This document shows positions 33,696 to 41,442 of a DNA stretch of 64,000 bases, piece after piece. Within the stretch, counting starts at the first letter, position 1. Every line of letters begins with the position of its first letter. The stretch is taken from contig JAXLYI010000029.1 in NCBI GenBank assembly GCA_046351555.1, positions 62,001 through 126,000 of the forward strand, given 5' to 3'. The notes beneath the pieces were generated by a model. It saw nothing but the letters and a program-made list of their open reading frames with translations. It ran no database searches and was not told the origin of the DNA. A program made the translations under genes and the position numbers. The DNA comes from CAISKJ01 sp046351555. Its GTDB lineage: Bacteria; Myxococcota_A; Polyangia; Polyangiales; Ga0077539.

Positions 33696-35006
33696 ATGCG
33701 TGCGACGATCCTTCTCGCGATGATCCTCCTCACGGCGTGCGCGGAGACGCCCCCCGCGGGCGTGACGCCGCCGCCCCCCGACGCCGCCGGCGACACGGCC
33801 GCGCAGCCCGACGACGCCGCGCCCGACCAGCCCCCCGCGCTCGACGACGTCGCCCCCGCCGACGCGAGCTCCCCGGGCGACGTCGCCCCCGACCTCGCCG
33901 CGCCGCCCGATGCGCCCGCGCCCGATGCGCCCACACCCGACGCGCCCACACCCGACGCACCTGCGCCCGACGCACCGCCGGCCGACGCCGCAGTGGCCCC
34001 GGCGGACGTGCCCGCCGACGGGTTCGCCGATGCTTCGGCAGACGCTCCTCCCGACGCGTCCGTGGCCTCCTGCCCGCCGCCCCCGGCATGCAACGTCGCG
34101 CCGCCGACCCTCGGCGCCACCGCGTCGTGGCGCCACCTGACGACGCGCGTGACGGTGGCCCTCGGCGCGGCGCGTCACCGCGGGCGCGACCTGCTCCTGC
34201 GCGAGGGCGACCCCCAGTGGGCGCTCGGGAAGTTCGCCTACGGCATCAACGACGACGACCTCAACGACGAGGACATCGACGTGTGGCTCCTGCGCGACTG
34301 CACGCGCTGGGAGAGCCTCGGCACGGTGGCCACCAGCCGCGACGCCGCCCCGCACGCGCCCGTCGAGGGCGTGAGCGACGACGGGGGCCGGGTGTACCTG
34401 GAGATCCCCGCGGCCCGGCGGCTCGCGGTGGGCTGGCACAAGGTGCTCTTCGTCGTCCGCGGCGACCACACCACCGCGGAGCAGTGGATCCGCGTCGCCC
34501 CCGCCGGCGCCCGCGTCGCCGTCACCGACGTCGACGGCACCCTCACCGAGAGCGAGAACGCCGCCTTCCTCGCGCTCCTCACCGGGCCGCCGCCGGCCGC
34601 CAACCCGGGCGGGCCCGAGGTGATCCGCGCCCTCGTCGACCGCGGCTACGAGGTGATGTACCTCACCGCGCGCCCCGAGTGGCTCGAGCCCGGGACGCAC
34701 CAGTGGCTCGCGCTGCGGGGCTTCCCGCGCAGCGTCGTCCACACCACGCTCGGGCTCACGGGCGCGCTCGGCGCGGCGGCGGAGACCTTCAAGACCGAGG
34801 AGCTCCGCGCGCTGCGAACGCGCTTCGGGATGGCGCCCGACATCGGCATCGGCAACACGGACTCCGACGTGGGCGCGTACACCGGCGTGATGGTCGGCGC
34901 GCGGTACTACTACCGCTTCGCGGGCGACGTGCGCGGCGGCTCGCGCGTCGACGACTACAACATGCTCGCGGCGCGCCTCCGGGCGCTCGCGCCGGTGTGC
35001 CGCTGA
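33696..35006 (+). CDS. LNS2/HAD-type phosphatase lipoprotein
   Basis: 436 residues from ATG 33696. Signal peptide with lipobox MILLTAC; a very long Pro/Asp/Ala repeat linker (about 20-130, repeated PDAPTPDAP-like units); then a beta-rich domain and a C-terminal LNS2-type HAD phosphatase. VTDVDGTLTESE gives the nucleophile pair Asp278/Asp280, EVMYLTARPEWLEPG is motif II, TFKTEEL has the Lys, and IGIGNTDSDVGAY the acidic motif. LNS2 domains in eukaryotic lipins dephosphorylate phosphatidate; bacterial members are exported and substrate is unknown. Its last codons and stop are duplicated at 36301-36359. Confidence 0.8.
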   Translation: MRATILLAMILLTACAETPPAGVTPPPPDAAGDTAAQPDDAAPDQPPALDDVAPADASSPGDVAPDLAAPPDAPAPDAPTPDAPTPDAPAPDAPPADAAVAPADVPADGFADASADAPPDASVASCPPPPACNVAPPTLGATASWRHLTTRVTVALGAARHRGRDLLLREGDPQWALGKFAYGINDDDLNDEDIDVWLLRDCTRWESLGTVATSRDAAPHAPVEGVSDDGGRVYLEIPAARRLAVGWHKVLFVVRGDHTTAEQWIRVAPAGARVAVTDVDGTLTESENAAFLALLTGPPPAANPGGPEVIRALVDRGYEVMYLTARPEWLEPGTHQWLALRGFPRSVVHTTLGLTGALGAAAETFKTEELRALRTRFGMAPDIGIGNTDSDVGAYTGVMVGARYYYRFAGDVRGGSRVDDYNMLAARLRALAPVCR

Positions 35007-35032
35007 CGGGCCTCAGCCCGCGAGGCGCGCGG
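34974..35032. repeat. 59-bp direct repeat, left copy (gene-end duplication)
   Basis: Spans the last codons and stop of the LNS2 gene plus, on the other strand, a copy of the final codons of the 36340-36987 gene. Its partner is at 36301-36359; about 3 mismatches. Between them lies one 1.2-kb lipoprotein gene, so the pair looks like attL/attR-style ends of an insertion at the convergent gene junction. Confidence 0.8.
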
Positions 35033-36214
35033 CGCGACGGGCCCGCCGTCGCTCTGCTGCTGCTTGCGGCCTGTCGAAGCGCGCCACAGGCAGCACCTCC
35101 GCCCGAGGCGACGCGCGCCCCCGACGCGCTCGTCGACGCTTCGGACGCCTCGATCGACGGCGGGTCGGGGGGCGACGCAGGCGTCGACGACGCGGCGCTC
35201 TCGTCGAGGCCCGAGGTCCTGCTCGCATCCTTCGACGCGCCCGCACCCCGCCCCTTCGAGGCGTTCGGTGCCGCGCCGGCGCCGGGGGGGTGCCGCGGGG
35301 TGCGTGCCCTGCCCCTCGGCGCGAGGCCCGTCGAGCTGCTCCGCGACCGCGTCCGCCTCCGACTCCCCGCGCGCTTCGAATACGACGAGCCCGTCCGGTA
35401 CGCGCTGAGCGACACGCGACGCGTCACCCTGCGGCTCCCGCTGGGGCGTTCGTGGATGGTCGTCGAGGTGGAGGACCGCTTCCGCCGCGACGAGGGCACG
35501 CTCCGGGAGGCCGCCGACCGGTTCAGCTTCGGGCGGCTGCCGGCGCGCGCGTGGACGACCCCGCCGGGGCTTCGCGCCGTCGCGGTGATGCCTCGGCCGG
35601 GCACCGACGACCTCCGCGGCGATCCGGGGCCGGGGACCAACGTGTTCCGCGCCTGGGTCGCGACGCCCGACGGCTCCATCGTGACCCTGTTCTTCTTCGT
35701 GCTGCCCGAGGCGACAGCCCGCGACCCGGGCTGCGCGGCCCTCGCGTCGTCGATCGTCGAAGGGCTCTCGGCGGGCTCGCGCGCGCTCGACACGCAGGCC
35801 ACGACCTTCTCGCCGTTGTCCGGCTGGCGCATGGACGTCCCCGCGGGGTGGGCGCGCGGCACCACCGGCTTCGTCGACTACGCCCACGTCACCTTCGAGC
35901 GGGCGGCCCCGCTCATCGGCCCGACCTCGAGGATGCACTTCACCGTGGGGACCCACGTGGCCGCGGAGGAGTCCGACTGGCCGACGACGGCGGGCGAGAT
36001 CGACGGGGTCCCGGTGACCTGGCGCGAGGTCGACAACGGCAGCTGGCGGGTACGCGAAACCACGCTCGCCGTGGGCGGGGAGCGGGTCGTGATCCGCTAC
36101 GAGTCCACCGACCCCGACGGCTTCCGCGAGGTCGAACGGATCGTGGGGACCCTCCGGCGGGTGCCCGACGACCGCGACGCGGGCTGCGCGCACTGCGCGA
36201 CCGACGGCGGGTGA
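34997..36214 (+). CDS. Hypothetical lipoprotein inserted between direct repeats
   Basis: 405 residues from a GTG at 34997 that overlaps the end of the LNS2 gene. The signal peptide has the lipobox LLLLAAC, then a DASDASIDGGSGGDAGVDDA linker. The mature part has a beta-rich domain (about 80-230) with SWMVVEVEDRFRRDEGTL, and a second domain containing GWRMDVPAGWARGTTGF and RESTLAVGGERVV-like strands. No recognised family. The whole gene lies between two 59-bp repeats of the LNS2 gene end, so it was probably added here as a unit. Its first codons fall inside the left repeat, so its start codon is supplied by the duplicated host sequence. Function unknown. Confidence 0.6.
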   Translation: MPLTGLSPRGARRDGPAVALLLLAACRSAPQAAPPPEATRAPDALVDASDASIDGGSGGDAGVDDAALSSRPEVLLASFDAPAPRPFEAFGAAPAPGGCRGVRALPLGARPVELLRDRVRLRLPARFEYDEPVRYALSDTRRVTLRLPLGRSWMVVEVEDRFRRDEGTLREAADRFSFGRLPARAWTTPPGLRAVAVMPRPGTDDLRGDPGPGTNVFRAWVATPDGSIVTLFFFVLPEATARDPGCAALASSIVEGLSAGSRALDTQATTFSPLSGWRMDVPAGWARGTTGFVDYAHVTFERAAPLIGPTSRMHFTVGTHVAAEESDWPTTAGEIDGVPVTWREVDNGSWRVRETTLAVGGERVVIRYESTDPDGFREVERIVGTLRRVPDDRDAGCAHCATDGG

Positions 36215-36300
36215 AGGCCGGGGAGGGGCCGCCGCGCTCGCGCTGGACCTCGGTCGACCGCCGCGCCGCGCGAACGCTCGTGCCACAGCCGAAGCCCCGC

Positions 36301-36359
36301 CGCCTCCGGGCGCTCCCGCCGGTGTGCCGCTGACGGGGCTCAGCCCGCGAGGCGCTCGG
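36301..36359. repeat. 59-bp direct repeat, right copy
   Basis: Matches 34974-35032 with about 3 mismatches (offset 1327 bp). It still encodes the LNS2 C-terminal codons with stop and, on the minus strand, the true C-terminus and stop of the 36340-36987 gene. It therefore keeps the original convergent junction. Confidence 0.8.
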
Positions 36360-36987
36360 CCTGCGCGCGCGTGAGCACCACCCGCACCTCGTCGCCCACC
36401 ACCTGCACCGCCGGCCGCCCGACGCCCGCGCCGCGCAGCGCCTCGCGGACGGCCTTCGCGAGCGCCTCGTCCTCGCGCGACCGCTCGCGGCGGGCCTCGG
36501 CGCGCGGGCCTTCGTCGGCGGCGCGGGCGCGGGCCTCGCGGGTGGCGGCCTCGATCTCGCGGAGCGACGCCTCCACGGCGGGCTTCCCCGCGACGGTGGC
36601 GGCGCCGGTGACGAGCTCGGCCACCGTCGTGTCGTTGGCGGCCTCGGCGTAGGCGCTGAGGGCGTAGGCGCGCTCGTGCCCGAGGCGGAGCGCGTGCTCG
36701 CGCGGAACCCTGCGCGCCACGGCGATGAGCTTCGTGGCCTGGCGGCGGCCCATCAGCCCCTCGGCGGCGAGGAAGTCGTCGAAGGTCGCGTGCCCCGCCG
36801 CGGCGAAGAGGCCCTTGTCCATCACCTCGCGCAGCGCCTCGCCGATGTCGTAGAAGCTCTCGACGGCGGCGGTCATCTTGCGGCGGACGAGCGCCGTCAG
36901 CTCGGCGAGGCGGGCGGCGTGGCGCTCGGCGGCGGCGGCCTTCGTGCGTTCGATGAGGGGGTTCGGTTCGGTGCGCTTGGGGGTCAT
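36340..36987 (-). CDS. Putative DNA-binding protein, helical
   Basis: 215 residues from the ATG at 36987 (a GTG at 36990 is alternative). Almost entirely helical and charged. Residues about 35-95 (SFYDIGEALREVMDKGLF, then DDFLAAEGLMGRRQATKLIAV) resemble DUF3102-like/KfrA-like regions with an HTH. The C-terminal half is a coiled coil rich in Arg/Glu/Ala. A short basic beta ending (VQVVGDEVRVVLTRAQAE) follows. No catalytic residues. Proteins of this shape occur in several copies in myxobacteria; DNA binding or nucleoid role is inference. Its stop codon is inside the duplicated 59-bp repeat. Confidence 0.55.
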   Translation of the reverse strand: MTPKRTEPNPLIERTKAAAAERHAARLAELTALVRRKMTAAVESFYDIGEALREVMDKGLFAAAGHATFDDFLAAEGLMGRRQATKLIAVARRVPREHALRLGHERAYALSAYAEAANDTTVAELVTGAATVAGKPAVEASLREIEAATREARARAADEGPRAEARRERSREDEALAKAVREALRGAGVGRPAVQVVGDEVRVVLTRAQAERLAG

Positions 36988-37052
36988 CACCGGGCTTCAA
37001 CGGCGACCGCGCGGGGGATCGTGAGGGCGCGCCGTGCGAGGAAACGAGGGGT

Positions 37053-37380
37053 GTGCGCGTTCTACGGACGAGCCATGGCAGGCGCCTGCCACGGCTCGTC
37101 CGTAGCCTCGTCGCAGAGCTCGACGTCGTCTCCGAGAGCGAGCGCGACGACCACCTCCGCGTCTTCAGCCACCACGACGTTCGCGGGAGGAGCGTGCGGC
37201 TGCACGAAGTCGGCGGCTGGCTGCCGACGCTGCAGGTGCTGCCGTGCGATCGCGGGGTGCTGGTCGCGTCGACCGGCGACGCCCCGCAGTGGACCGCGGT
37301 GAGCGGGGAGCGGCTGCGCGCGCCGGACGCCCTGACACTCACGCCGCGGCGCGCGAGCGTCACCGCGGTGGCGTCATCGG
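37053..37380 (+). pseudogene. Possible truncated gene without its own stop
   Basis: The frame from about 37053 to 37380 has strong coding-type codon bias and reads like a real protein segment (VAELDVVSESERDDHLR, then LHEVGGWLPTLQVLPCD). It has no stop codon before it runs antisense into the convergent gene ending at 37360. The apparent start (GTG 37053) is followed at once by a near-perfect 44-bp palindrome. Two readings: the 5' remnant of a gene cut off at its 3' end, or a chance open frame. It does not resemble a family I know. Confidence 0.35.
37062..37105. repeat. 44-bp near-perfect palindrome, no loop
   Basis: Two 22-bp arms, CTACGGACGAGCC... and its complement, meet with no spacer, with one mismatch at the 14th base. 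It lies between the helical protein gene and the truncated frame. It could be a terminator or protein-binding site, or mark a rearrangement point. Confidence 0.7.
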
Positions 37381-38667
37381 CGCCCACGCGAGGTCGCCCG
37401 TGGGGAACACCCGGCACTCCGCCGCCCCGCCGCGCCCGCGCGTCGCGACGAGCACCCAGCGCGCGTCGAACGACAGCGCGATCGTGCCGCACCGCCCGGC
37501 GAGCATCGCGACCTCGGCGGCGCGCATCCCCGCGTGCCCCGCGCGGAGGTCGACCATGCGGACGGCCACCTCGTCCGGCGAGCCCTCCGCCCCGGTGAGG
37601 AGCGCGACGAAGCCCGCGGCGCTGGCAGCGTGGTTCATCGCCTCTTCCTCCTCGTCCTCCCACCCGCCCGCGCGGCGCCACGGGAGCAGGCACGCGACGC
37701 GTCCGGCGCCCTCGTCGAAGCGAAGGCCCCAATGGGTGCGCGGCGGTGCCGGGCCCGAGAGGTCGGTCGCGATGCAGAGCGTGATGCGGGCCGCCGGCTC
37801 GTCGGCGAGCTCGCGGCAGCAGACGTCGTCGCACCGGAAGGAGTTGTCGTCCTCCGTCACGACGCACCGGCCGCCGCGCGGGTCGACGCGCGCGATGTCC
37901 CGCTGCCCGTAGAACTCGACCCGGTCGGCGCTCGACCACCGCGCGCCGTGCACGAGGGGCCTGCCGAACTCGTCGCCGAAGTACTCCGCGCGGCCGCGCA
38001 TCCGCTCGACCGCGATCCAACGCACCGGCGCCGCGCCGCTCCACGAGGCGATCACCACGTGCGTCTGGCGTCGGGACGTCTGCCCCCGCGGGAACCACAG
38101 CGCCACGGACCGGCCGTCGGGGTCCAGCGCCATCACGTCGAAGTACGGCGAGGCGGATCCCGGGTTCAGCGCGGCGGCGTCCACCGTGTGGAGGAGGCGA
38201 AGCTCCGGGTCGAGCGCGCACAGGGCGGGCCTCTCTCTCACGCCGTCGCCGGAGACGTCGCCTCGGATGACGAGCCACCTCGCGGCGGGGAGCCACGCGG
38301 CGCGCACCGGACTCTCCGCGCGGAACGGCAGTCTCCCCGACGCGATCACCCCGCCGTCGGGGACCGCGAGGAGGTCGACGCGCACCGCGCCGCCCCCGCG
38401 ATGGACGCGCGCCAGCTCCTCGTCGCCGACCCACGCGAGGTCGCGCGTCTCCCCGTCGACGCGCTGCGCGACCAGCACGCGCGCCGACGCGACGTCGAGC
38501 ACCGACCACCACTCCGCCGCGGCCTCGCCGCCCGTCGCGCGGTGCACGAGGGCGATCCACGGGCGGCGGGGGTGCCACACGTGCCACGCGAGCCCCTCGC
38601 GGCACAGCCGCAGCCCCCGCGCCTCCTCCGCGACCCAGGCGGGCGACGAGTCCTCGGCGTTCGACAC
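37360..38667 (-). CDS. Hypothetical beta-propeller-like protein
   Basis: 435 residues from a GTG at 38667; no signal peptide, so probably cytosolic. The sequence alternates short strands of WD-like type with W and D at regular spacings (AWHVWHPRRPWIALVH, EWWSVLDVASARVLV, LALDPDGRSVALWF), consistent with a WD40-like propeller of six to seven blades. Cys-rich CDDVCC and acidic EDEEEE patches occur. No catalytic site seen. The region just upstream of the start is occupied by a decayed OYE fragment, so its promoter lies within or after that remnant. Function unknown. Confidence 0.6.
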   Translation of the reverse strand: MSNAEDSSPAWVAEEARGLRLCREGLAWHVWHPRRPWIALVHRATGGEAAAEWWSVLDVASARVLVAQRVDGETRDLAWVGDEELARVHRGGGAVRVDLLAVPDGGVIASGRLPFRAESPVRAAWLPAARWLVIRGDVSGDGVRERPALCALDPELRLLHTVDAAALNPGSASPYFDVMALDPDGRSVALWFPRGQTSRRQTHVVIASWSGAAPVRWIAVERMRGRAEYFGDEFGRPLVHGARWSSADRVEFYGQRDIARVDPRGGRCVVTEDDNSFRCDDVCCRELADEPAARITLCIATDLSGPAPPRTHWGLRFDEGAGRVACLLPWRRAGGWEDEEEEAMNHAASAAGFVALLTGAEGSPDEVAVRMVDLRAGHAGMRAAEVAMLAGRCGTIALSFDARWVLVATRGRGGAAECRVFPTGDLAWAPMTPPR

Positions 38668-38679
38668 GCCGCGACCGTA

Positions 38680-38992
38680 CCGCGGACCGCGCCGAAGCGG
38701 CAGTGGCAGTAGCTCGGTGTCGCGGGCCCCGGAGGAGGTCGGGGTTGGCCAGCAGCGGGCGGGCCATCGAGACGAGGTCGCAGTCGCACTCCGCGAGCGC
38801 GCGCTCGATGTCCGCGCGGCGCTGGAAGCCCCCGTTGGCGATCACCGGGATCTTCAGCGCCCGCTTGAACTCCCGCGCGAGGCGCGCGTTGTCCCCGTCG
38901 CTCTTGCGCCACCCGGCGCCCATCACGGCCCTGAGCACCGCGTCGGGGATCGCGTTGAGCAGGGCGGCCCGCACGGCGGCCTTGGCGCTCAG
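38680..38992 (-). pseudogene. C-terminal remnant of NADH:flavin oxidoreductase (Old Yellow Enzyme)
   Basis: Reading leftward from about 38992, the translation contains FKRALKIPVIANGGFQRRAD and ECDCDLVSMARPLLANPDLL, the FMN-phosphate-binding end of the TIM barrel in OYE-type enzymes. After LLANPDLL the frame shifts: the continuation with PSYCHCRF, echoing the Cys-containing PCTYCNRC region of the family, is in another frame. The whole N-terminal barrel is missing, and the remnant starts right at the Rieske stop codon. It is a decayed gene piece, not functional. Confidence 0.75.
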
Positions 38993-39708
38993 GGGACGGG
39001 CGTGCGGGTGCCCATCGCCACGCTGCGCGTCTTGTCGACGTAGACGTTGCCGCCGCAGACGTAGACCGGGTAGTTGCGCAGCGGGGTGGAGGTGGGGCCG
39101 CTCACGACGGCGCCCTCGCTGGTGAAGGTCGCGCCGTGGCAGGGGCAGCGGGAGGTCGCCGCGGCCGACGCCGGGGCGGGCACCGCGCAGCTCCGGTGGG
39201 TGCAGACGTTGGTGTACGCGAAGATGCCGCGCGCGTCGCGCCCGACGATGATCGCCTGCGCGGTGACCGCGACCCAGCGGCCGACCGCGAAGCTCGCGAT
39301 CGGACCGATGCGCGTCGCCGTGCTCGGCGGGGTGCACGGCACGCCCGTGTCGACGGGCCCCGCATCGACGGGAACGTCTGGGCGGCTCGCGTCGGCGACG
39401 GCGGCGTCGGGGCGGGCGACGTCCATCGCGGCCGCGTCGGGCAGCGAGACGTCGGGGCGGGCGGCGTCCATCGCGCTCGCGTCGGGGGCCGATGCGTCGG
39501 GGCGGGCAGCGTCGAGCGGGCCGTCGTCTCGCACGGCGACGTCGGTGCGCGCGGCGTCGCCGAGGCCCGCCTCGCGTGGCGCGTCGCCGGTCGTGCTCGC
39601 GTCGACGTCGGCGCCTTCGACGTCGGCCCCGCACGCCGCCAGCGCAGCCGAAGCGCCGAGGAGGAGCAGCGCGCGTCTCGATCGATCCGGTGAAGATTCA
39701 GTGGTCAT
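38989..39708 (-). CDS. Rieske [2Fe-2S] lipoprotein with Tat-type leader
   Basis: 239 residues from the ATG at 39708. The leader has SRRALLLLG, a Tat-like twin arginine, followed by a lipobox AALAAC, so folded export with cofactor and membrane anchoring are likely. A long Asp/Ala/Pro linker (about 35-125) precedes a C-terminal Rieske domain with CTHRSC and CPCHGATF, the Cys-His pairs that hold the cluster, and a GPTSTPLRNYPV ending loop. It probably passes electrons in an envelope redox chain. The partner is unknown: no cytochrome b is adjacent, but a multicopper oxidase lies near 63.3 kb. A palindrome precedes the start. Confidence 0.9.
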   Translation of the reverse strand: MTTESSPDRSRRALLLLGASAALAACGADVEGADVDASTTGDAPREAGLGDAARTDVAVRDDGPLDAARPDASAPDASAMDAARPDVSLPDAAAMDVARPDAAVADASRPDVPVDAGPVDTGVPCTPPSTATRIGPIASFAVGRWVAVTAQAIIVGRDARGIFAYTNVCTHRSCAVPAPASAAATSRCPCHGATFTSEGAVVSGPTSTPLRNYPVYVCGGNVYVDKTRSVAMGTRTPVP

Positions 39709-39716
39709 GCGCAGGA

Positions 39717-39746
39717 CGGTTCCGCCGGGTGAATTGGACGGAACCG
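39717..39746. promoter_or_regulatory. Inverted repeat upstream of the Rieske gene
   Basis: CGGTTCCG-N14-CGGAACCG, 8-bp perfect arms, 9 to 38 bp before the Rieske ATG. A TATAGG -10-like hexamer (39755-39760, minus strand) lies just upstream, so the repeat could be an operator covering the transcription start. Confidence 0.4.
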
Positions 39747-39850
39747 GTGCGCTCCCTATACAACGTCTCCTGCGCGCTGGGGCCGAGGAACAGGAGAAAA
39801 CACAGACCACTGGCGCAATGGAGGTGATGCGCGGAGGCGCCTGCGTTCGC

Positions 39851-41293
39851 TCAGGGCAGGGCGTAGACGCTGTCGGCGAGGTCCATCGGGAAGCGGGCGC
39901 CGTTCTCGTCGACGATGGGCATCCCCGCCGCGTCGGTGGCGGTGGTGCACGGGTACGGCGTCGCGCGCATCGCCCGCGGCGCGATGAACATCGGCTGGAC
40001 GAGCCAGCGGTCCATCGCGTTCCCGTAGGCGTTGCACATGAGCTGGACCTTGCCGCGGTTGAGCACCAGCTTGAGCGCCGTCGCGTCCTGCACGAAGGCG
40101 AGGTCGGTGTCGGAGTCGCCCGCCGCGAACACCGGCCGGCGCCCCTCGGGCTGCCGCTCCATCTGCTGCGCGGGGGCGACCCCGAAGATCACCCGGTTGA
40201 TCCAGCACCGCTTGCCGCGGTCGAAGGTGATGAGCGTGTTGGCGCCGTCGGCGACGGTGCCACACCCCTGGAAGTTGTACGTCGCGCGCCCGTTCTCGAA
40301 CACCGAGCGGATGCCGATGACGTGGTCGGCCCGCACGCCGACCTGCTCGGCGGCGACCTCCACCACCTGCTGGGGCGAGGCCGACACCACCCAGACGTCG
40401 AAGCCGTTCTGCTGGAGCGTCCCCACGAGGTCGCGCATCGCGTCGTAGACGCGGACGTAGGCGTTGAGCCCCGTCACGCTCCCGATGCTCTGCGTCGCGC
40501 CGATCGCGTTGTTGTGGTTCTCGTCGAAGGCCGCCCGCGCGAACGAGCGGATCTCGCCCGCCGTGTAGCCGCCGAGGAGCTGCGCCGCCCAGGCGTAGGG
40601 CTGGTTCGTGGTGTAGGTGACCTCGTTGGCCCAGGCCGCCATCCCGCCGATGGTGCGGGCGTTGTAGTAGATGTTGACGATCTCGCTCGCGCACGCGCTC
40701 GCCGTGCCGCGGCTCGTCGGCAGGGGCGCGCCGGCGTCGGCCAGCGCGTCGCACGCGGCGTTGAGGGCGGCGCGCGCGGCGGGCGTGAGGGCCGCGCTCG
40801 TGCGGGACCAGTCGCGCCCCGGCGGCTGGAGCACCTTGTCGTTGCGCACCATCCAGAAGAAGGTCGCGTCGCCGATGTCGTTCTTGAGCATCGTGTTGTC
40901 CCAGTCGAACGCGGCGACGGGGCGGTTCATCGGGTCGTAGCCGGGCGAGGTGATCCCGCGCGCGGCGATCATCGCGTTGATGCGCTCCCGGTTGCGGGGG
41001 ATCCAGCCGGCGATGCGCGCGTCGAGCAGGCGCGTCGGACGCGGCGCCGACGCGTCGACCACGCCCGCATCGACGCCCGGGCCCGTCGGTCCTGCGGGGC
41101 CGGCGGGGCCCGTCGCGCCCGTCGCGCCCATCGCACCCGTCGCGCCCGTCGCGCCCGTCGCGCCCATCGCGCCCTGCGGTCCTTGCGGCCCTTGCGGCCC
41201 CTCAGGGCCGACGCAGGCCGAGGCCATCGCCGTCACCACCAGCCACCGCGTCGCGCGCGCGCCGCCCGATCGAGTCCACCTCACGGAGCACAT
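39851..41293 (-). CDS. HAD-phosphatase lipoprotein with collagen-like repeats
   Basis: 480 residues from the ATG at 41293; GGAAGG abuts it upstream. The signal peptide ends ASACVGPEG, where the lipobox Cys leads at once into about 15 Gly-X-Y triplets (GPQ, GAM, GAT, GPA...) and then a VDAGVVDAS linker. The catalytic domain is HAD-like: AAFDWDNTMLKND (DxDxT), WVVSASPQQVVE (Ser/Thr motif II) and AAGDSDTDLAFV (acidic motif). It probably hydrolyses a phosphomonoester in the periplasm or at the surface. The collagen-like segment may form a trimer stalk. This collagen-HAD combination is unusual. Monocistronic. Confidence 0.82.
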   Translation of the reverse strand: MCSVRWTRSGGARATRWLVVTAMASACVGPEGPQGPQGPQGAMGATGATGATGAMGATGATGPAGPAGPTGPGVDAGVVDASAPRPTRLLDARIAGWIPRNRERINAMIAARGITSPGYDPMNRPVAAFDWDNTMLKNDIGDATFFWMVRNDKVLQPPGRDWSRTSAALTPAARAALNAACDALADAGAPLPTSRGTASACASEIVNIYYNARTIGGMAAWANEVTYTTNQPYAWAAQLLGGYTAGEIRSFARAAFDENHNNAIGATQSIGSVTGLNAYVRVYDAMRDLVGTLQQNGFDVWVVSASPQQVVEVAAEQVGVRADHVIGIRSVFENGRATYNFQGCGTVADGANTLITFDRGKRCWINRVIFGVAPAQQMERQPEGRRPVFAAGDSDTDLAFVQDATALKLVLNRGKVQLMCNAYGNAMDRWLVQPMFIAPRAMRATPYPCTTATDAAGMPIVDENGARFPMDLADSVYALP

Positions 41294-41442
41294 CCTTCCA
41301 TGCGCGGCGAGCGTGTCGGGGAAATGCTCCCGGTGCGATGCTCCCGCGTGCCCGCTGCGGAGCACGCCACATGCCGCCCGCGAGAGCCCCGCGACGCCGG
41401 CGCCTCCCCGCGCGGCGTGCGATGCAGCGCTGTCACGGTGCG

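Noticed and set aside
34955..39634. Very long open frames antisense to real genes, such as a 1559-codon minus-strand frame
   Set aside because: They are Arg/Pro/Ala-rich by-products of GC-rich codon bias on the other strand and lack domain motifs; only the OYE tail inside this one has family features.
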